This document shows, in pieces, positions 1 through 8,570 of a stretch of 25,277 bases of DNA. The notes under the pieces are model-generated. The model had not been told where the DNA came from. It was given only the letters and a program-made list of their open reading frames with translations, and did not search any database. This DNA comes from CAYRXE01 sp964428205. Lineage in GTDB: Bacteria > Patescibacteriota > Gracilibacteria > Peribacterales > Peribacteraceae. Positions within the stretch are counted from its first letter, which is position 1, and each line of letters starts with the position of its first letter. The position numbers and the translations under genes are program-made. The stretch is from the NCBI GenBank assembly GCA_964428205.1, contig CAYRXE010000010.1, positions 1-25,277 on the forward strand. Reading direction: 5' to 3'.

Positions 1-3000
1 CTCACCATCGGTGATGCTCGCTACCTCCTGCGTTCCGGTGGAACAATGACTGGTGCATTGATCGTGAACATCACGGGTGGCACGCGCGATACCCTTGGTC
101 TTCGTGTCATCAACACCATGTCTGGTGCGCACATTCATGCCGAGCAACTCCTCACAAGCTCCGGCGGTCTCATCGTCGAAGGCTTGTCGCTTCTCAATGG
201 AGATTTGACCATCGGCGATGCGTCCGGTGACGCAGTCACGGTCAATAGTTCCGCCTGGACCTTCGCAAACGATACGGCAGTTACGCTCAATGGCGGTGTC
301 AACGGACTCAACTTCGACAGCAACACCCTGAGCATCGATGCACAGAACAACCGCATCGGTATCGGTACAGCTGCTCCCCAGACTCCTCTCCACATTGACG
401 CTGGAAGCTTTACGAACGTGCGTATCGAAGCGGACACCACTGCCAGTATCGCCTTGAAATCCACCGATTCCAGTGGTGCCGCTGGAGCCTTGTACTTCAC
501 CGATAACGTCGATTCCACTATTGGCGCCCTGTACTTCTCCAGGGATGATGAAGTGATTTCCCTCAGTGCTGAATACTCGGGCTCGGATCACCGCAACAAG
601 CTTGTTGTTACCTCCGGAGGTCTCGTCGGTCTTGGTATGCTCAGCCCTGGTTCCAAGTTGAGCGTGTCCGGTTCTGCGGTGATCGGCAACAACATCGGCA
701 GCCGTGCAGCAAAGGCAACACTCGACGTGATCGGCATCATTTCTGGTTCCGCGCTCAAGATCTCCGGAAATATTTCTGCTTCAGGCGCTCTGATGCTCGA
801 AGGCTCTCTCTCCGGTGCAACGATTCGAGGCTTTGGTTTGAATACAGATTGTGACGATCCAAGTAACAGCAAGCTTCTCTGGGATGCCACAACAGGTCGT
901 TTCTCCTGTGGCACGGATCAGACAGTGGGAGGTTCCGGACTGTCCTATGCCGCCGCCGAAGGGATGTTCGTTGCGCAGAAGGGCGACACGATGACAGGTG
1001 CTCTCGTCATCCAAAACGGCAACACGCACTCACCGACCGGCACGCCGCTCCTCAACGTTCGCGGTACGATCTCTGGTCACACGCTCTTCGCCATGAACTC
1101 CCTGCGCTCCAGTGGCTCGCTGAGTGTTGATGGCATGATGTCCGGTGCGTACCTCTCTGTTTCCAGGAATGCCACGATCACGGGAACACTCATTACTGTC
1201 GGAAACATCACGAGCCGCGGTACGCTCACTGGTTACAACCTCACGATCTCCAGGTCGGCATCCATTACCGGAACACTCCTCGTGCGCGGTGGCATCACCA
1301 CGCGCGGCATGCTCTCCGGTCGTTTGCTCACCGTTTCTGGTAACGCCACCATCACAGGTGCGCTGCTCGTTCGTGGAAACATCACCACGCGCGGCATGCT
1401 CTCCGGTCGTTTGCTCACGGTTTCCGGTAACGCCAACATCACGGGTGCGCTGCTCGTTCGTGGAAACATCACCACGCGCGGCATGCTCTCCGGTCGCTTG
1501 CTCACGGTTTCCGGTAACGCCAACATCACGGGTGCGCTGCTCGTTCGCGGTGGTATCACTACTCGCGGCATGCTCTCCGGTTCCATGCTGAGCGTCTCGG
1601 GTAACTCACTCCTTACGGGAGCCGTGATGAACATTCGTGGTATCACCACTCGCGGTATGCTCTCCGGTCGTTTGCTCACAGTTTCGGGCAACGCGACTAT
1701 CACTGGCGCGCTCCTTGTGCGCAGCAGCATCACGTCTCGTGGAACCATCTCGGGTGCAGCCCTTGTGATCAATGGACTCTCGACGATGTACGGAAACATC
1801 GTGCCTGGTATCGATAATCGTTATGACCTGGGCACCAGCTCCGTTCGTTGGCGCCACATGTACTTGTCGGGTGGTTCTCTGAACCTTGGTGCCGGTACCT
1901 CCAGCGGAGCCATCAGCTACCAGACCAATGGCTTTGAAGGTCTCAAGTTCCATGCCAAAGCTTCGAGTGCGATTCCGAATCTCTTCTTGAGCAGCGGTGG
2001 ATTGATTGGTGTGAACACCGCACGTCCCAAGGAAATGGTGCATCTGTTTGGTTCGGGCAGGGACAGTCAGATCTACTTCCAGACGCGTTCTGCAGGTGGC
2101 GGAGGATCAGCTTCCAGTGGTCCAAATAGCCCGGGAACCCTTGCAGATGACAGTAGCTTTGGAACAGCAACATGGGGCAGTACTGCTAACGCAGCATCGC
2201 AAAACGATACGTACGCGAGCGTGGAAGTTCCTGATCCAGGGGATTCTCACTATCTCAAGGCTACAAACTTCGGCTTTTCCATTCCTTCCAATGCCACCAT
2301 CGTTGGTATCACCGTCGAGGTCGATAAGTATGCCGATGCGCAAGATGTCACTGATGCCCGAGCACGCATTGTGAAGGGGGGATCCATTGGTACAACGGAT
2401 AAGAGCTTGGGCGGTGCCTGGGCCCTCTCTGATTCAGACACCTATTCAACCTATGGAGGCTCTTCTGATCTATGGGGCGACACGTGGGCCTATACCGACA
2501 TCAACGATTCAACTTTCGGATTTGCCTTTGCAGCACACTTCCTGTGTACAGATCTGTGTCTCGGTGGTGCGCCTCAAACGTTCGTGGATCACATCCGTAT
2601 CACCGTTGCGTACACCACAGGTGGTGGTACAGCCGTGAAGGGCGATTGGGTCATGGGTAGCGACCAGGATGACAGCGGAAACTTCAAACTCCTGCAGTCC
2701 GGCGCCACCATGCGCACGGTCATGGAAGTCGCTTCGGGCGGTCTCATTGGTATTGGTACGGGAACTTCGCTCACGGCCAAGATGACCATCTTCACCGACA
2801 ACGGTCTCAACCAGCCGGGGCTCATCATCCAGTCCGAAGAGACGACCTCCACGCAGGATATGTTCCGCATTCGCACGAACTACTCCACCACGAACAACGC
2901 CGTGTACCGCATCACCGCTTCGGGTGCTACGTATGCCGATGCACCATATAACAGCGCGGGTGCTGACTACGCCGAGTACTTCCCAAGCGATGCGAAAAAG

Positions 3001-4839
3001 CAGATCGTCGCTGGTGAAGCAGTCTGTCTTGATCCTACGAAGACCAACATGGTTAAGCGCTGTGACCGTGAGGCGGATCCAAACATCATCGGTATCCGCT
3101 CCACCAAGCCATCCGTTGTGGGTAACGCTGTTGCCGGCAAAGTACTCGATGGCTTGGGTCTACCTGTTCCTGGTTACACGCTCGTAGGTCTCATCGGTCA
3201 GCTCGAGGCTCGCGCCATTGTTCCGTCGTCTGCTTCCGGTTCCACCGTCACGGGCTCGCTCGTCATCAAGCCGGGTGATTCGCTCACATCTGCAAACAAG
3301 CCGGGTTACTTGCGCAAGGCTATGCCGGGTGAATCCACGGTGGGTGTGGCTCTCACAGGTCTTGAGGCAGGAGAAGGCGAGATCCGCGTACTCATTGCTC
3401 GCACCAACACGAGTAACCTCACCGACAAGATCGATGCCGAAGTTGCTGCGCACGTGTCTGCTCTCAAAGTTGACGATAAGATCCGCGCAAGTCTGGAAGA
3501 GACGCTCAGCGAATCCAGTTTCGACCAGCGCATTAACTCCGCAGTCAGTGCGCAGCTCACCGCATTGCACCCCATCGAAAACCGCGTGCTCACCCTCGAG
3601 CAAACAATCCTTTCGCTCGAGTCTCAGATCCGCACGCTCAGCGGCTCCACGGTCGTGCACGAAGAAGGGGAGTACGAGCTTGGTTCCAACCTCAGCCTCA
3701 CGGGCTCGGTCAACGCTTCTGACCTCACTTCCGAGAACAGCCTCACCGTTGGTCGCGACGCACGCATTGGTGGTGACTTGTACCTTGAGGGCGCACTCAT
3801 CATGACGGGTGACGTGCAGTTCACGGGCAATGTGACCACGGGCAAGATCACGGCTTCGTCCGGATCCATTGTGAACGGCACCTTCCAGGTTGCCGGTGAT
3901 CTCGTCCTCAACCGCAACATCATGTTCCAGACGGGCGCTGTGCTGAGCGCTTCGCAGCTCCTCATCTCCGGCGCACTGCTCGTCCGTGGACCAATCACCA
4001 TCGAGGGTCTCGCTACCTTCCTCGGAGACGTGGAAGTGAAGGGTGAACTCAAGGTCTCCACACGCCAGGCCGGCTACGCACTCATCAAGTCTGGTGAGGG
4101 TAAGGTCGTCGTTCGCTTCGAACCTCCATTCACGGCTACACCTGTGGTCACCGTCACTCCACAGGGCAGGGTCGGCAGCGAATGGTGGACAGACAAAGCC
4201 ACGATGACGGGCTTCACCATCTACACCGACAGGAATGTCACGGCCGACATCACCTTCTCCTTCACAGCTCTCTCGACCGAGACGCCTCACACGGCATCGG
4301 GCACGTACATGGCCGTGCCGGAAGGTCAGACGCTCTTCCCATTGGATGAGCACGGTGTGCCGGTGTCTTCCAGCGCAGTGTGGAACGCTTGTATCCGCCA
4401 TCAGCAGCCAATCGATTCCATCACGGGTCAGCCATTCTCTTGCACGCGCTACACGCCGGACTTGTACATCTGGACACACCCAGACTTCCCAAACATGACC
4501 TTCGTGTGGAACGACAGTTACACGCCTCCGTTGCTCGTCCTCCCAGACGGCTACACGAGCCAGATTATGATGCTGCCTGCCAGCTCCAGCTCTTCGTCTG
4601 ATTCCTCTACATCTTCTGATTCTTCTGACTCCTCGAGTTCGGATTCCTCTTCCAGCGATGCGAGTGACAGCAGTTCCTCGGATTCGTCGGAGTCCTCGGA
4701 TTCTTCTAGTTCCGATTCTTCTTCGAGTGAGTCCTCGGATTCCTCCTCCAGTGAATCCAGCTCCAGCGATGCGAGCTCTTCTGATTCTTCCGCATCCTCC
4801 GATTCTTCCTCATCCGAAGGATCCAGTAGCTCTCAGTAA
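1..4839 (+). CDS. Giant modular secreted/surface protein, 5' end outside window
   Basis: The frame is open from base 1, so the first ATG at 46 is probably internal and the gene begins upstream. At least 1,612 residues are present. Numbering from the ATG at 46, I see tail-fibre-like beta-rich segments (RIGIGTAAP near 103, DNRYDLGTSSVRW near 590), 29-residue tandem repeats (about 388-561), a beta-sandwich-like insert (about 690-865), the motif GADYAEYF at 972-979, a coiled coil (about 1125-1210), more short beta repeats, an H-type-lectin-like segment (about 1345-1410), and a Ser/Asp/Glu tail (1511-1597). GADYAEYF with the following Val/Gly-rich region resembles the Peptidase_G2 autoproteolytic chaperone domain of phage tail spikes. 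No LPXTG or C-terminal membrane helix follows the tail. The likely role is an extracellular fibre or adhesin; its target is unknown. The modular reading comes from motifs only. Confidence 0.85.
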   Translation, partial: LTIGDARYLLRSGGTMTGALIVNITGGTRDTLGLRVINTMSGAHIHAEQLLTSSGGLIVEGLSLLNGDLTIGDASGDAVTVNSSAWTFANDTAVTLNGGVNGLNFDSNTLSIDAQNNRIGIGTAAPQTPLHIDAGSFTNVRIEADTTASIALKSTDSSGAAGALYFTDNVDSTIGALYFSRDDEVISLSAEYSGSDHRNKLVVTSGGLVGLGMLSPGSKLSVSGSAVIGNNIGSRAAKATLDVIGIISGSALKISGNISASGALMLEGSLSGATIRGFGLNTDCDDPSNSKLLWDATTGRFSCGTDQTVGGSGLSYAAAEGMFVAQKGDTMTGALVIQNGNTHSPTGTPLLNVRGTISGHTLFAMNSLRSSGSLSVDGMMSGAYLSVSRNATITGTLITVGNITSRGTLTGYNLTISRSASITGTLLVRGGITTRGMLSGRLLTVSGNATITGALLVRGNITTRGMLSGRLLTVSGNANITGALLVRGNITTRGMLSGRLLTVSGNANITGALLVRGGITTRGMLSGSMLSVSGNSLLTGAVMNIRGITTRGMLSGRLLTVSGNATITGALLVRSSITSRGTISGAALVINGLSTMYGNIVPGIDNRYDLGTSSVRWRHMYLSGGSLNLGAGTSSGAISYQTNGFEGLKFHAKASSAIPNLFLSSGGLIGVNTARPKEMVHLFGSGRDSQIYFQTRSAGGGGSASSGPNSPGTLADDSSFGTATWGSTANAASQNDTYASVEVPDPGDSHYLKATNFGFSIPSNATIVGITVEVDKYADAQDVTDARARIVKGGSIGTTDKSLGGAWALSDSDTYSTYGGSSDLWGDTWAYTDINDSTFGFAFAAHFLCTDLCLGGAPQTFVDHIRITVAYTTGGGTAVKGDWVMGSDQDDSGNFKLLQSGATMRTVMEVASGGLIGIGTGTSLTAKMTIFTDNGLNQPGLIIQSEETTSTQDMFRIRTNYSTTNNAVYRITASGATYADAPYNSAGADYAEYFPSDAKKQIVAGEAVCLDPTKTNMVKRCDREADPNIIGIRSTKPSVVGNAVAGKVLDGLGLPVPGYTLVGLIGQLEARAIVPSSASGSTVTGSLVIKPGDSLTSANKPGYLRKAMPGESTVGVALTGLEAGEGEIRVLIARTNTSNLTDKIDAEVAAHVSALKVDDKIRASLEETLSESSFDQRINSAVSAQLTALHPIENRVLTLEQTILSLESQIRTLSGSTVVHEEGEYELGSNLSLTGSVNASDLTSENSLTVGRDARIGGDLYLEGALIMTGDVQFTGNVTTGKITASSGSIVNGTFQVAGDLVLNRNIMFQTGAVLSASQLLISGALLVRGPITIEGLATFLGDVEVKGELKVSTRQAGYALIKSGEGKVVVRFEPPFTATPVVTVTPQGRVGSEWWTDKATMTGFTIYTDRNVTADITFSFTALSTETPHTASGTYMAVPEGQTLFPLDEHGVPVSSSAVWNACIRHQQPIDSITGQPFSCTRYTPDLYIWTHPDFPNMTFVWNDSYTPPLLVLPDGYTSQIMMLPASSSSSSDSSTSSDSSDSSSSDSSSSDASDSSSSDSSESSDSSSSDSSSSESSDSSSSESSSSDASSSDSSASSDSSSSEGSSSSQ
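1207..1728 (+). repeat. Six 87-bp tandem repeats in the surface protein gene
   Basis: The phrase starting ATCACC/ATCACG recurs at 1207, 1294, 1381, 1468, 1555, 1642 and 1729, always 87 bp apart. Each unit encodes 29 residues around TRGMLSGRLLTVSGNA and TITGALLVRG. Units at 1381 and 1468 are almost identical at DNA level, including synonymous sites, which implies recent duplication or gene conversion. Degenerate units flank the array on both sides (about 1120-1206 and 1729-1815). The length stays a multiple of three, so copy-number change keeps the frame. Confidence 0.95.
4576..4836 (+). repeat. Ser/Asp/Glu-rich C-terminal tract
   Basis: About 87 codons (residues 1511-1597 from the ATG at 46) are nearly all Ser with interspersed Asp, Glu and a few Ala, resembling the SD stalk of Gram-positive MSCRAMM adhesins. 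Ser codons are mixed (TCT, TCC, TCG, TCA, AGC, AGT), so the tract is selected as protein rather than being a simple DNA repeat. It ends directly at the TAA stop, with no sorting signal or hydrophobic segment after it. Confidence 0.9.
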
Positions 4840-4876
4840 GAGGAGGGGATTTGTGTCCTCTATATAAGGTGGGCCC

Positions 4877-4905
4877 TTTCTTCATCGTACCTGGAGTGAT
4901 ACGCT
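4877..4905 (+). promoter_or_regulatory. Candidate infB promoter with extended -10
   Basis: A TGa-TACGCT extended -10 lies at 4897-4905, with TTTCTT at 4877-4882 as a weak -35 at 17-bp spacing. Transcription would start near 4912, giving a leader of about 24 nt before the ATG at 4936. I see no Shine-Dalgarno in that leader. A weak hairpin (AGAGGA 4839-4844 with TCCTCT 4856-4861) lies just after the preceding stop but has no T run. Confidence 0.4.
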
Positions 4906-4935
4906 AGGGACGTTCACCTTCTTATTCCCGAGACC

Positions 4936-7212
4936 ATGCGCCTCGTACAGGTTGCAAAAATTTTAGGCATGACCGGTCAAGATCTGCGCCATGAACTGTC
5001 GCAGGTGAACTTTGGTGTAAAGCCAACGGACCGCGAAGTACCGGACGGCCTCGCAAAAGGAATCATTCGTTTCGTTGCGCAGAAGAAAGGACTGAATATT
5101 GATTTGGAATCTCTCAACTTGAGCGACATTCCAAGTGAAGAGGAAGAGGAGGGGAGTGACGCTTCTGTGAGTTCAGCACCAGCAGCTCCTACGGCTCCAG
5201 TTGCGCCGTTGTTTCCTGGTCAGCAGAGCAGCAAAGATGTGTTGCCGGTTCTTCGTAAGCTCACACTCGAAGACGTGCCTCGCGAGGCCATTGTCCGTCA
5301 GGCACGCGTGCTTCAGCGTAAGACGAAAGCAGAAATGGATGCCGAGCGACGCGATGCACGAGACGCAGCCGCAGCGCAGCGCAAGAAGGACGCCGAAAAT
5401 GCCACCGTGCATCAGGAACAGATCAAGAGAAAGGAAGGCCCTGTGTCCATTCCAGATTCCATTTCTGTAAAGGAATTTGCAGAGAAAACAGGTATTCAGG
5501 TTCCGAAGATCATTCAAGTACTCCTCAAAAACGGCGTGATGGTGACCATTACGCAGTCTATCGACTTCGACACCGCTGCGATTGTTGCCTCAGAGCTTGG
5601 TGTACAAGTCTTCCGCGAAGAGCGCTCCGCCTCTGCAGAGCAACTCATCAACAAAAACCTCGAGGACCTTCTGCGCGATGACCCCGAAAATCTTGTTGCT
5701 CGTCCGCCGATTGTGGTGGTCATGGGACACGTCGACCACGGTAAGACCGCTCTTCTCGATGCCATTCGTCACACGAATGTCGTAGCAGGCGAGCATGGTG
5801 GTATCACACAGCACATTGGTGCGTACCAGGTGGAGCACGAAGAAAAGGGAGTGGGGAAGCGCCTCATCACGTTCCTCGATACCCCGGGTCACGAAGCTTT
5901 CACCGCCATGCGTGCTCGCGGAGCGCAAATCACCGACATCGTCATCCTCGTCGTCTCTGCAGAAGAAGGTGTGAAAGCCACGACCGTTGAGGCTATCAAC
6001 CACGCCAAGGAAGCCGGCGTACCGATCATCGTCGCTATGACGAAGGTCGATAAGGAGCGTGCCGATCTTGATCGCGTGAAAGGCGAAGTTGCCGCTCATG
6101 GTCTCCAGCCCACAGAGTGGGGTGGCGAAGTGCCATTCATCGCCTGTTCCGCAGTCACAAAGCAGGGTATTCCAGACATCCTTGATCACATTCTCATCAT
6201 CACGGAGCTTGAGGAATTTAAGGCAAACCCAAACCACACGGCTATCGCTACCGTCATTGAGAGCAACCTCGACTCATCTCTTGGACCGTTGGCGACCGTC
6301 ATTGTGAACACCGGAACCCTTCGCATTGGAGACATCTGTGTGTGTGGCGAGGCAACAGGCAAGGTGAAGGCGATGATCGACCCGAACGGCAAGCGTGTGC
6401 AAGAAGCACTTCCTTCCTTCCCGGTTCGCGTGTCCGGTCTTTCTGCCGTGCCTGTCGTTGGTGATATCCTTCAAGTGGTCACAAGCGAAAAAGAGGCACG
6501 TGCGCTCCAGGAGTCCCTCTCGCTCGCAGCAGGTGAGCGTCGTAAGAAGAGTTTCTCGGACCTCGTTTCGAGGCTTTCCGAAGGCAAAATCACGCAACTC
6601 AAGGTGGTGCTCAAGGCAGACGCCCAAGGCTCCTTGGAAGCCATCAACCAGGCACTCTCCAAACTTGGTGCTGAGGACCCGGAGAATCCCACATCCGTCA
6701 AAGTCATTCACAGTGCCGTGGGTGCAGTCTCAGAAAGTGACGTGATGATTGCATCCGCAAGCTCGGGCCTGGTGCTCGCATTCCACACCACTGCTCCACA
6801 GGAAGTGCAGCGTGCGGCAGAGCGTGAAGGCGTGAAGATCCGTGAGTACGTCATTTTGTACGAGCTCCTCGACGAAGTAGAAAAGCTTCTCCACGGTCTC
6901 ATTGAGCCTGAAGAAAAGGAGCAGATCCTTGGTCACATGGAAATCAAAGCCATCTTCTTCGTCAAAAAGTCAGAGCAGATTGTGGGTGGTCGTGTGACAG
7001 ACGGACTCATCAAGCGTGTCTTGTTCCGTTTGGTACGCAATGGCGAAGTGATCGATCACGGTCGCATTGTGTCGCTCAAGCACGTCGATAAAGACATCAA
7101 GGAAGCGAAAGAAGGTACGGAGTGCGGTATGAAGATCGAAATCGGCACCCCGGTACAAGAAAAAGACGTCCTGGAGGTCTACGCACGCGAGCTCAAGAGA
7201 AAGGAAGACTAA
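4936..7212 (+). CDS. infB: Translation initiation factor IF-2
   Basis: This 758-residue protein is the GTPase that brings initiator fMet-tRNA to the 30S subunit and promotes subunit joining in the cytoplasm. An IF2_N-like segment lies at 1-52, a charged linker with an EEEEE stretch and an Ala/Pro run at about 62-95, and a second IF2_N domain from residue 172. The G domain has G1 GHVDHGKT at 264-271, the switch I motif GGITQHIGAYQV, G3 DTPGH at 315-319, G4 TKVD at 369-372 and G5 SAVT from 405. Domains II to IV follow to the C-terminus (VIYARELKRKE-type ending, here EVYARELKRKED). G4 usually reads NKxD; the Thr is a conservative departure seen in other GTPase families. Length is within the short range for the family. 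It stands alone, convergent with the membrane gene downstream. Confidence 0.98.
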   Translation: MRLVQVAKILGMTGQDLRHELSQVNFGVKPTDREVPDGLAKGIIRFVAQKKGLNIDLESLNLSDIPSEEEEEGSDASVSSAPAAPTAPVAPLFPGQQSSKDVLPVLRKLTLEDVPREAIVRQARVLQRKTKAEMDAERRDARDAAAAQRKKDAENATVHQEQIKRKEGPVSIPDSISVKEFAEKTGIQVPKIIQVLLKNGVMVTITQSIDFDTAAIVASELGVQVFREERSASAEQLINKNLEDLLRDDPENLVARPPIVVVMGHVDHGKTALLDAIRHTNVVAGEHGGITQHIGAYQVEHEEKGVGKRLITFLDTPGHEAFTAMRARGAQITDIVILVVSAEEGVKATTVEAINHAKEAGVPIIVAMTKVDKERADLDRVKGEVAAHGLQPTEWGGEVPFIACSAVTKQGIPDILDHILIITELEEFKANPNHTAIATVIESNLDSSLGPLATVIVNTGTLRIGDICVCGEATGKVKAMIDPNGKRVQEALPSFPVRVSGLSAVPVVGDILQVVTSEKEARALQESLSLAAGERRKKSFSDLVSRLSEGKITQLKVVLKADAQGSLEAINQALSKLGAEDPENPTSVKVIHSAVGAVSESDVMIASASSGLVLAFHTTAPQEVQRAAEREGVKIREYVILYELLDEVEKLLHGLIEPEEKEQILGHMEIKAIFFVKKSEQIVGGRVTDGLIKRVLFRLVRNGEVIDHGRIVSLKHVDKDIKEAKEGTECGMKIEIGTPVQEKDVLEVYARELKRKED

Positions 7213-7221
7213 GCAGAAAAG

Positions 7222-7297
7222 CCCCTCTCCTTACATTCGGTTTCTACTTTTTGCAGTACTTCAAAGAAGTCTCTTGTTGAGTGAGCTAGGAGAGGGG
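7222..7297. repeat. Long-loop inverted repeat between convergent genes
   Basis: CCCCTCTCCT at 7222-7231 is perfectly complementary to AGGAGAGGGG at 7288-7297, with a 56-nt loop holding a smaller hairpin (ACTTC-aaa-GAAGT). On the minus strand the stem ends in a short T run (CTTTTC), so it could terminate transcription from that side. The arm continuing as GGGGTTGGGGAGAGG resembles a GGGAGAGGGTTGGGG-type palindromic repeat I recall from diverse bacterial genomes; that likeness is from memory and unchecked. Confidence 0.6.
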
Positions 7298-7308
7298 TTG
7301 GGGAGAGG

Positions 7309-8558
7309 TCATTGCTGCCTACCGAGCATTTGCGGATCTTTGGCGATAGCGAACACCTGACGTGGAGCACCCTGTTCGATGTACTTCTGTGCGATCTCCT
7401 TGGCATCGGCTCCACCTTCGCTGCAGACGCGAGCGAGCATGGCGAGATCATGAGGGTTCATGATCATGCGGCGCACTTTGTCACGTGTTCCCTTCGACAA
7501 GTCCATCTCGGCAAGCATCTGCTCACGATGCAGATGATTTTTCTCTTTTGCGAGCGCACGAACTTTTCCCGCCTGACCCTGGAGCTCCTCAATAGCCTGT
7601 GCCCACTCCGGTCCGCCAATGCTATTACGACGGAAGAAGCGTGCGTATTCGTCTGTACCCAAAAACTCTGTCTCGCGTGCGAGAGTGGCGCCTTTTCCTT
7701 CGAGCAGGCGCTTGGGTCCAAAGACGAGTGCTGCGGTGAGGCCTGCCCCCATGAGTGCAGGGGCCATGTTGCCATGCTTCCAACCAGAGATAGCCGCATA
7801 TGCGGTGTAACCGCCCGCAAGCACAGTACCCATAAGCTGCAGGATCATGCCGCCTTGGTCGGCGAGCTTCTTATCTCCGCCGGTCTTGGTGCGGTCGTAA
7901 TAAATACCTTGTGGCACCACAGACTCATACTGACGAATCACTTGTTCGAGTTGATCCACAGCAGCTTTGTNNNNNNNNNNNNNNNNNNNNNNNNNNNNNN
8001 NNNNNNNNNNNNNNNNNNNNNNNNNNNNNNNNNNNNNNNNNNNNNNNNNNNNNNNNNNNNNNNNNNNNNNACCACAGACTCATACTGACGAATCACTTGT
8101 TCGAGTTGATCCACAGCAGCTTTGTCCAAGTCACTCAGTGCGACAGGGGACCTGCGCATGGTATCGAGCGCTGTGCGAGCGTCTTTGAGCTCACTTCGAA
8201 ACACGTTAAAGCCGTCTCTCCACATAATGGAGACCGTTGTGTGTTCCTCCGTACTTTCTTGCAACCGTGCTGCGCGGTCCGCCATTGTTTGCACTTTTTG
8301 CTGCACAGCAAGAACCGAAGGGCTCTCGGCATCTTTGAGCTCCAGGGTTCCAAAAGGGATCTTCTTGAAGTTCTGGCGAGCATTTTCCAACGTACGATCC
8401 ACAATCTCGTTGCGGCGTCGAAACTGCTCGTCTTGGTAGTTGCGTTGTAAGCACTCCATCTTCTTCATGCTTGTGTCGTAATTCACATGCACAATTTCAT
8501 CCAAGCGAGGGTTCGCCTTCATTTTCTCTTGAGCCTGAAATGCTTCCATCATTCCCAT
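7309..8558 (-). CDS. Membrane protein of unknown function, interrupted by an artificial assembly gap
   Basis: As given, the gene looks like two pieces around 100 N (7971-8070). Bases 7916-7970 and 8071-8125 are the same 55 bp, so the contigs overlap and nothing is missing. Removing the N run and one copy leaves 1,095 nt, exactly 365 codons, and the protein reads through ...RQYESV-VPQGIYY... in one 364-residue frame. The first ~165 residues are charged and helical, probably coiled coil. Two hydrophobic segments follow (about 187-207 and 213-230), then a charged helical C-terminal half. I do not recognise the family. It starts 12 bp after the stop of the upstream polytopic membrane protein, so the two are probably one operon and may act together at the membrane. 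No Shine-Dalgarno precedes the ATG. Confidence 0.85.
7916..8125. repeat. 55-bp direct duplication flanking the N run
   Basis: Copies lie at 7916-7970 and 8071-8125, identical at every base. An overlap of exactly 55 is what de Bruijn assemblers leave between contigs when k is 55. I read it as an assembly product and not a biological direct repeat. Confidence 0.93.
7971..8070. other. 100-N scaffold gap, artefactual
   Basis: A round 100 N run is a conventional placeholder for an unknown distance. The 55 bp before it and the 55 bp after it are identical, and closing it restores an intact reading frame. The true distance is therefore an overlap of 55 bp rather than missing sequence. Confidence 0.95.
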
Positions 8559-8570
8559 GAGGCGGAGAGG

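Noticed and set aside
1207..1728. CRISPR array
   Set aside because: Repeats are contiguous, in frame and coding, with no unique spacers and no cas genes.
1233..1799. A 188-codon antisense frame and a 148-codon plus-strand frame over the 87-bp repeats
   Set aside because: Both simply mirror the tandem repeat in other frames; a repeat of 87 bp (a multiple of 3) keeps any stop-free frame open.
3160..4479. A 439-codon open frame antisense to the surface gene
   Set aside because: It lies wholly opposite a gene with clear repeats and domains. Its protein is low-complexity, rich in Arg, Asp and Glu, with no recognisable motif; regular codon use on the sense strand keeps the antisense frame open.
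4540..4560. LPXTG-like sorting motif (LVLPDGYTS) before the Ser-rich tail
   Set aside because: It reads LPDGY, lacks the TG, and is not followed by a hydrophobic segment and positive tail.
7309..8558. Two separate genes or a frameshifted pseudogene around the N run
   Set aside because: The duplicated 55 bp and exact in-frame join show a single intact gene.
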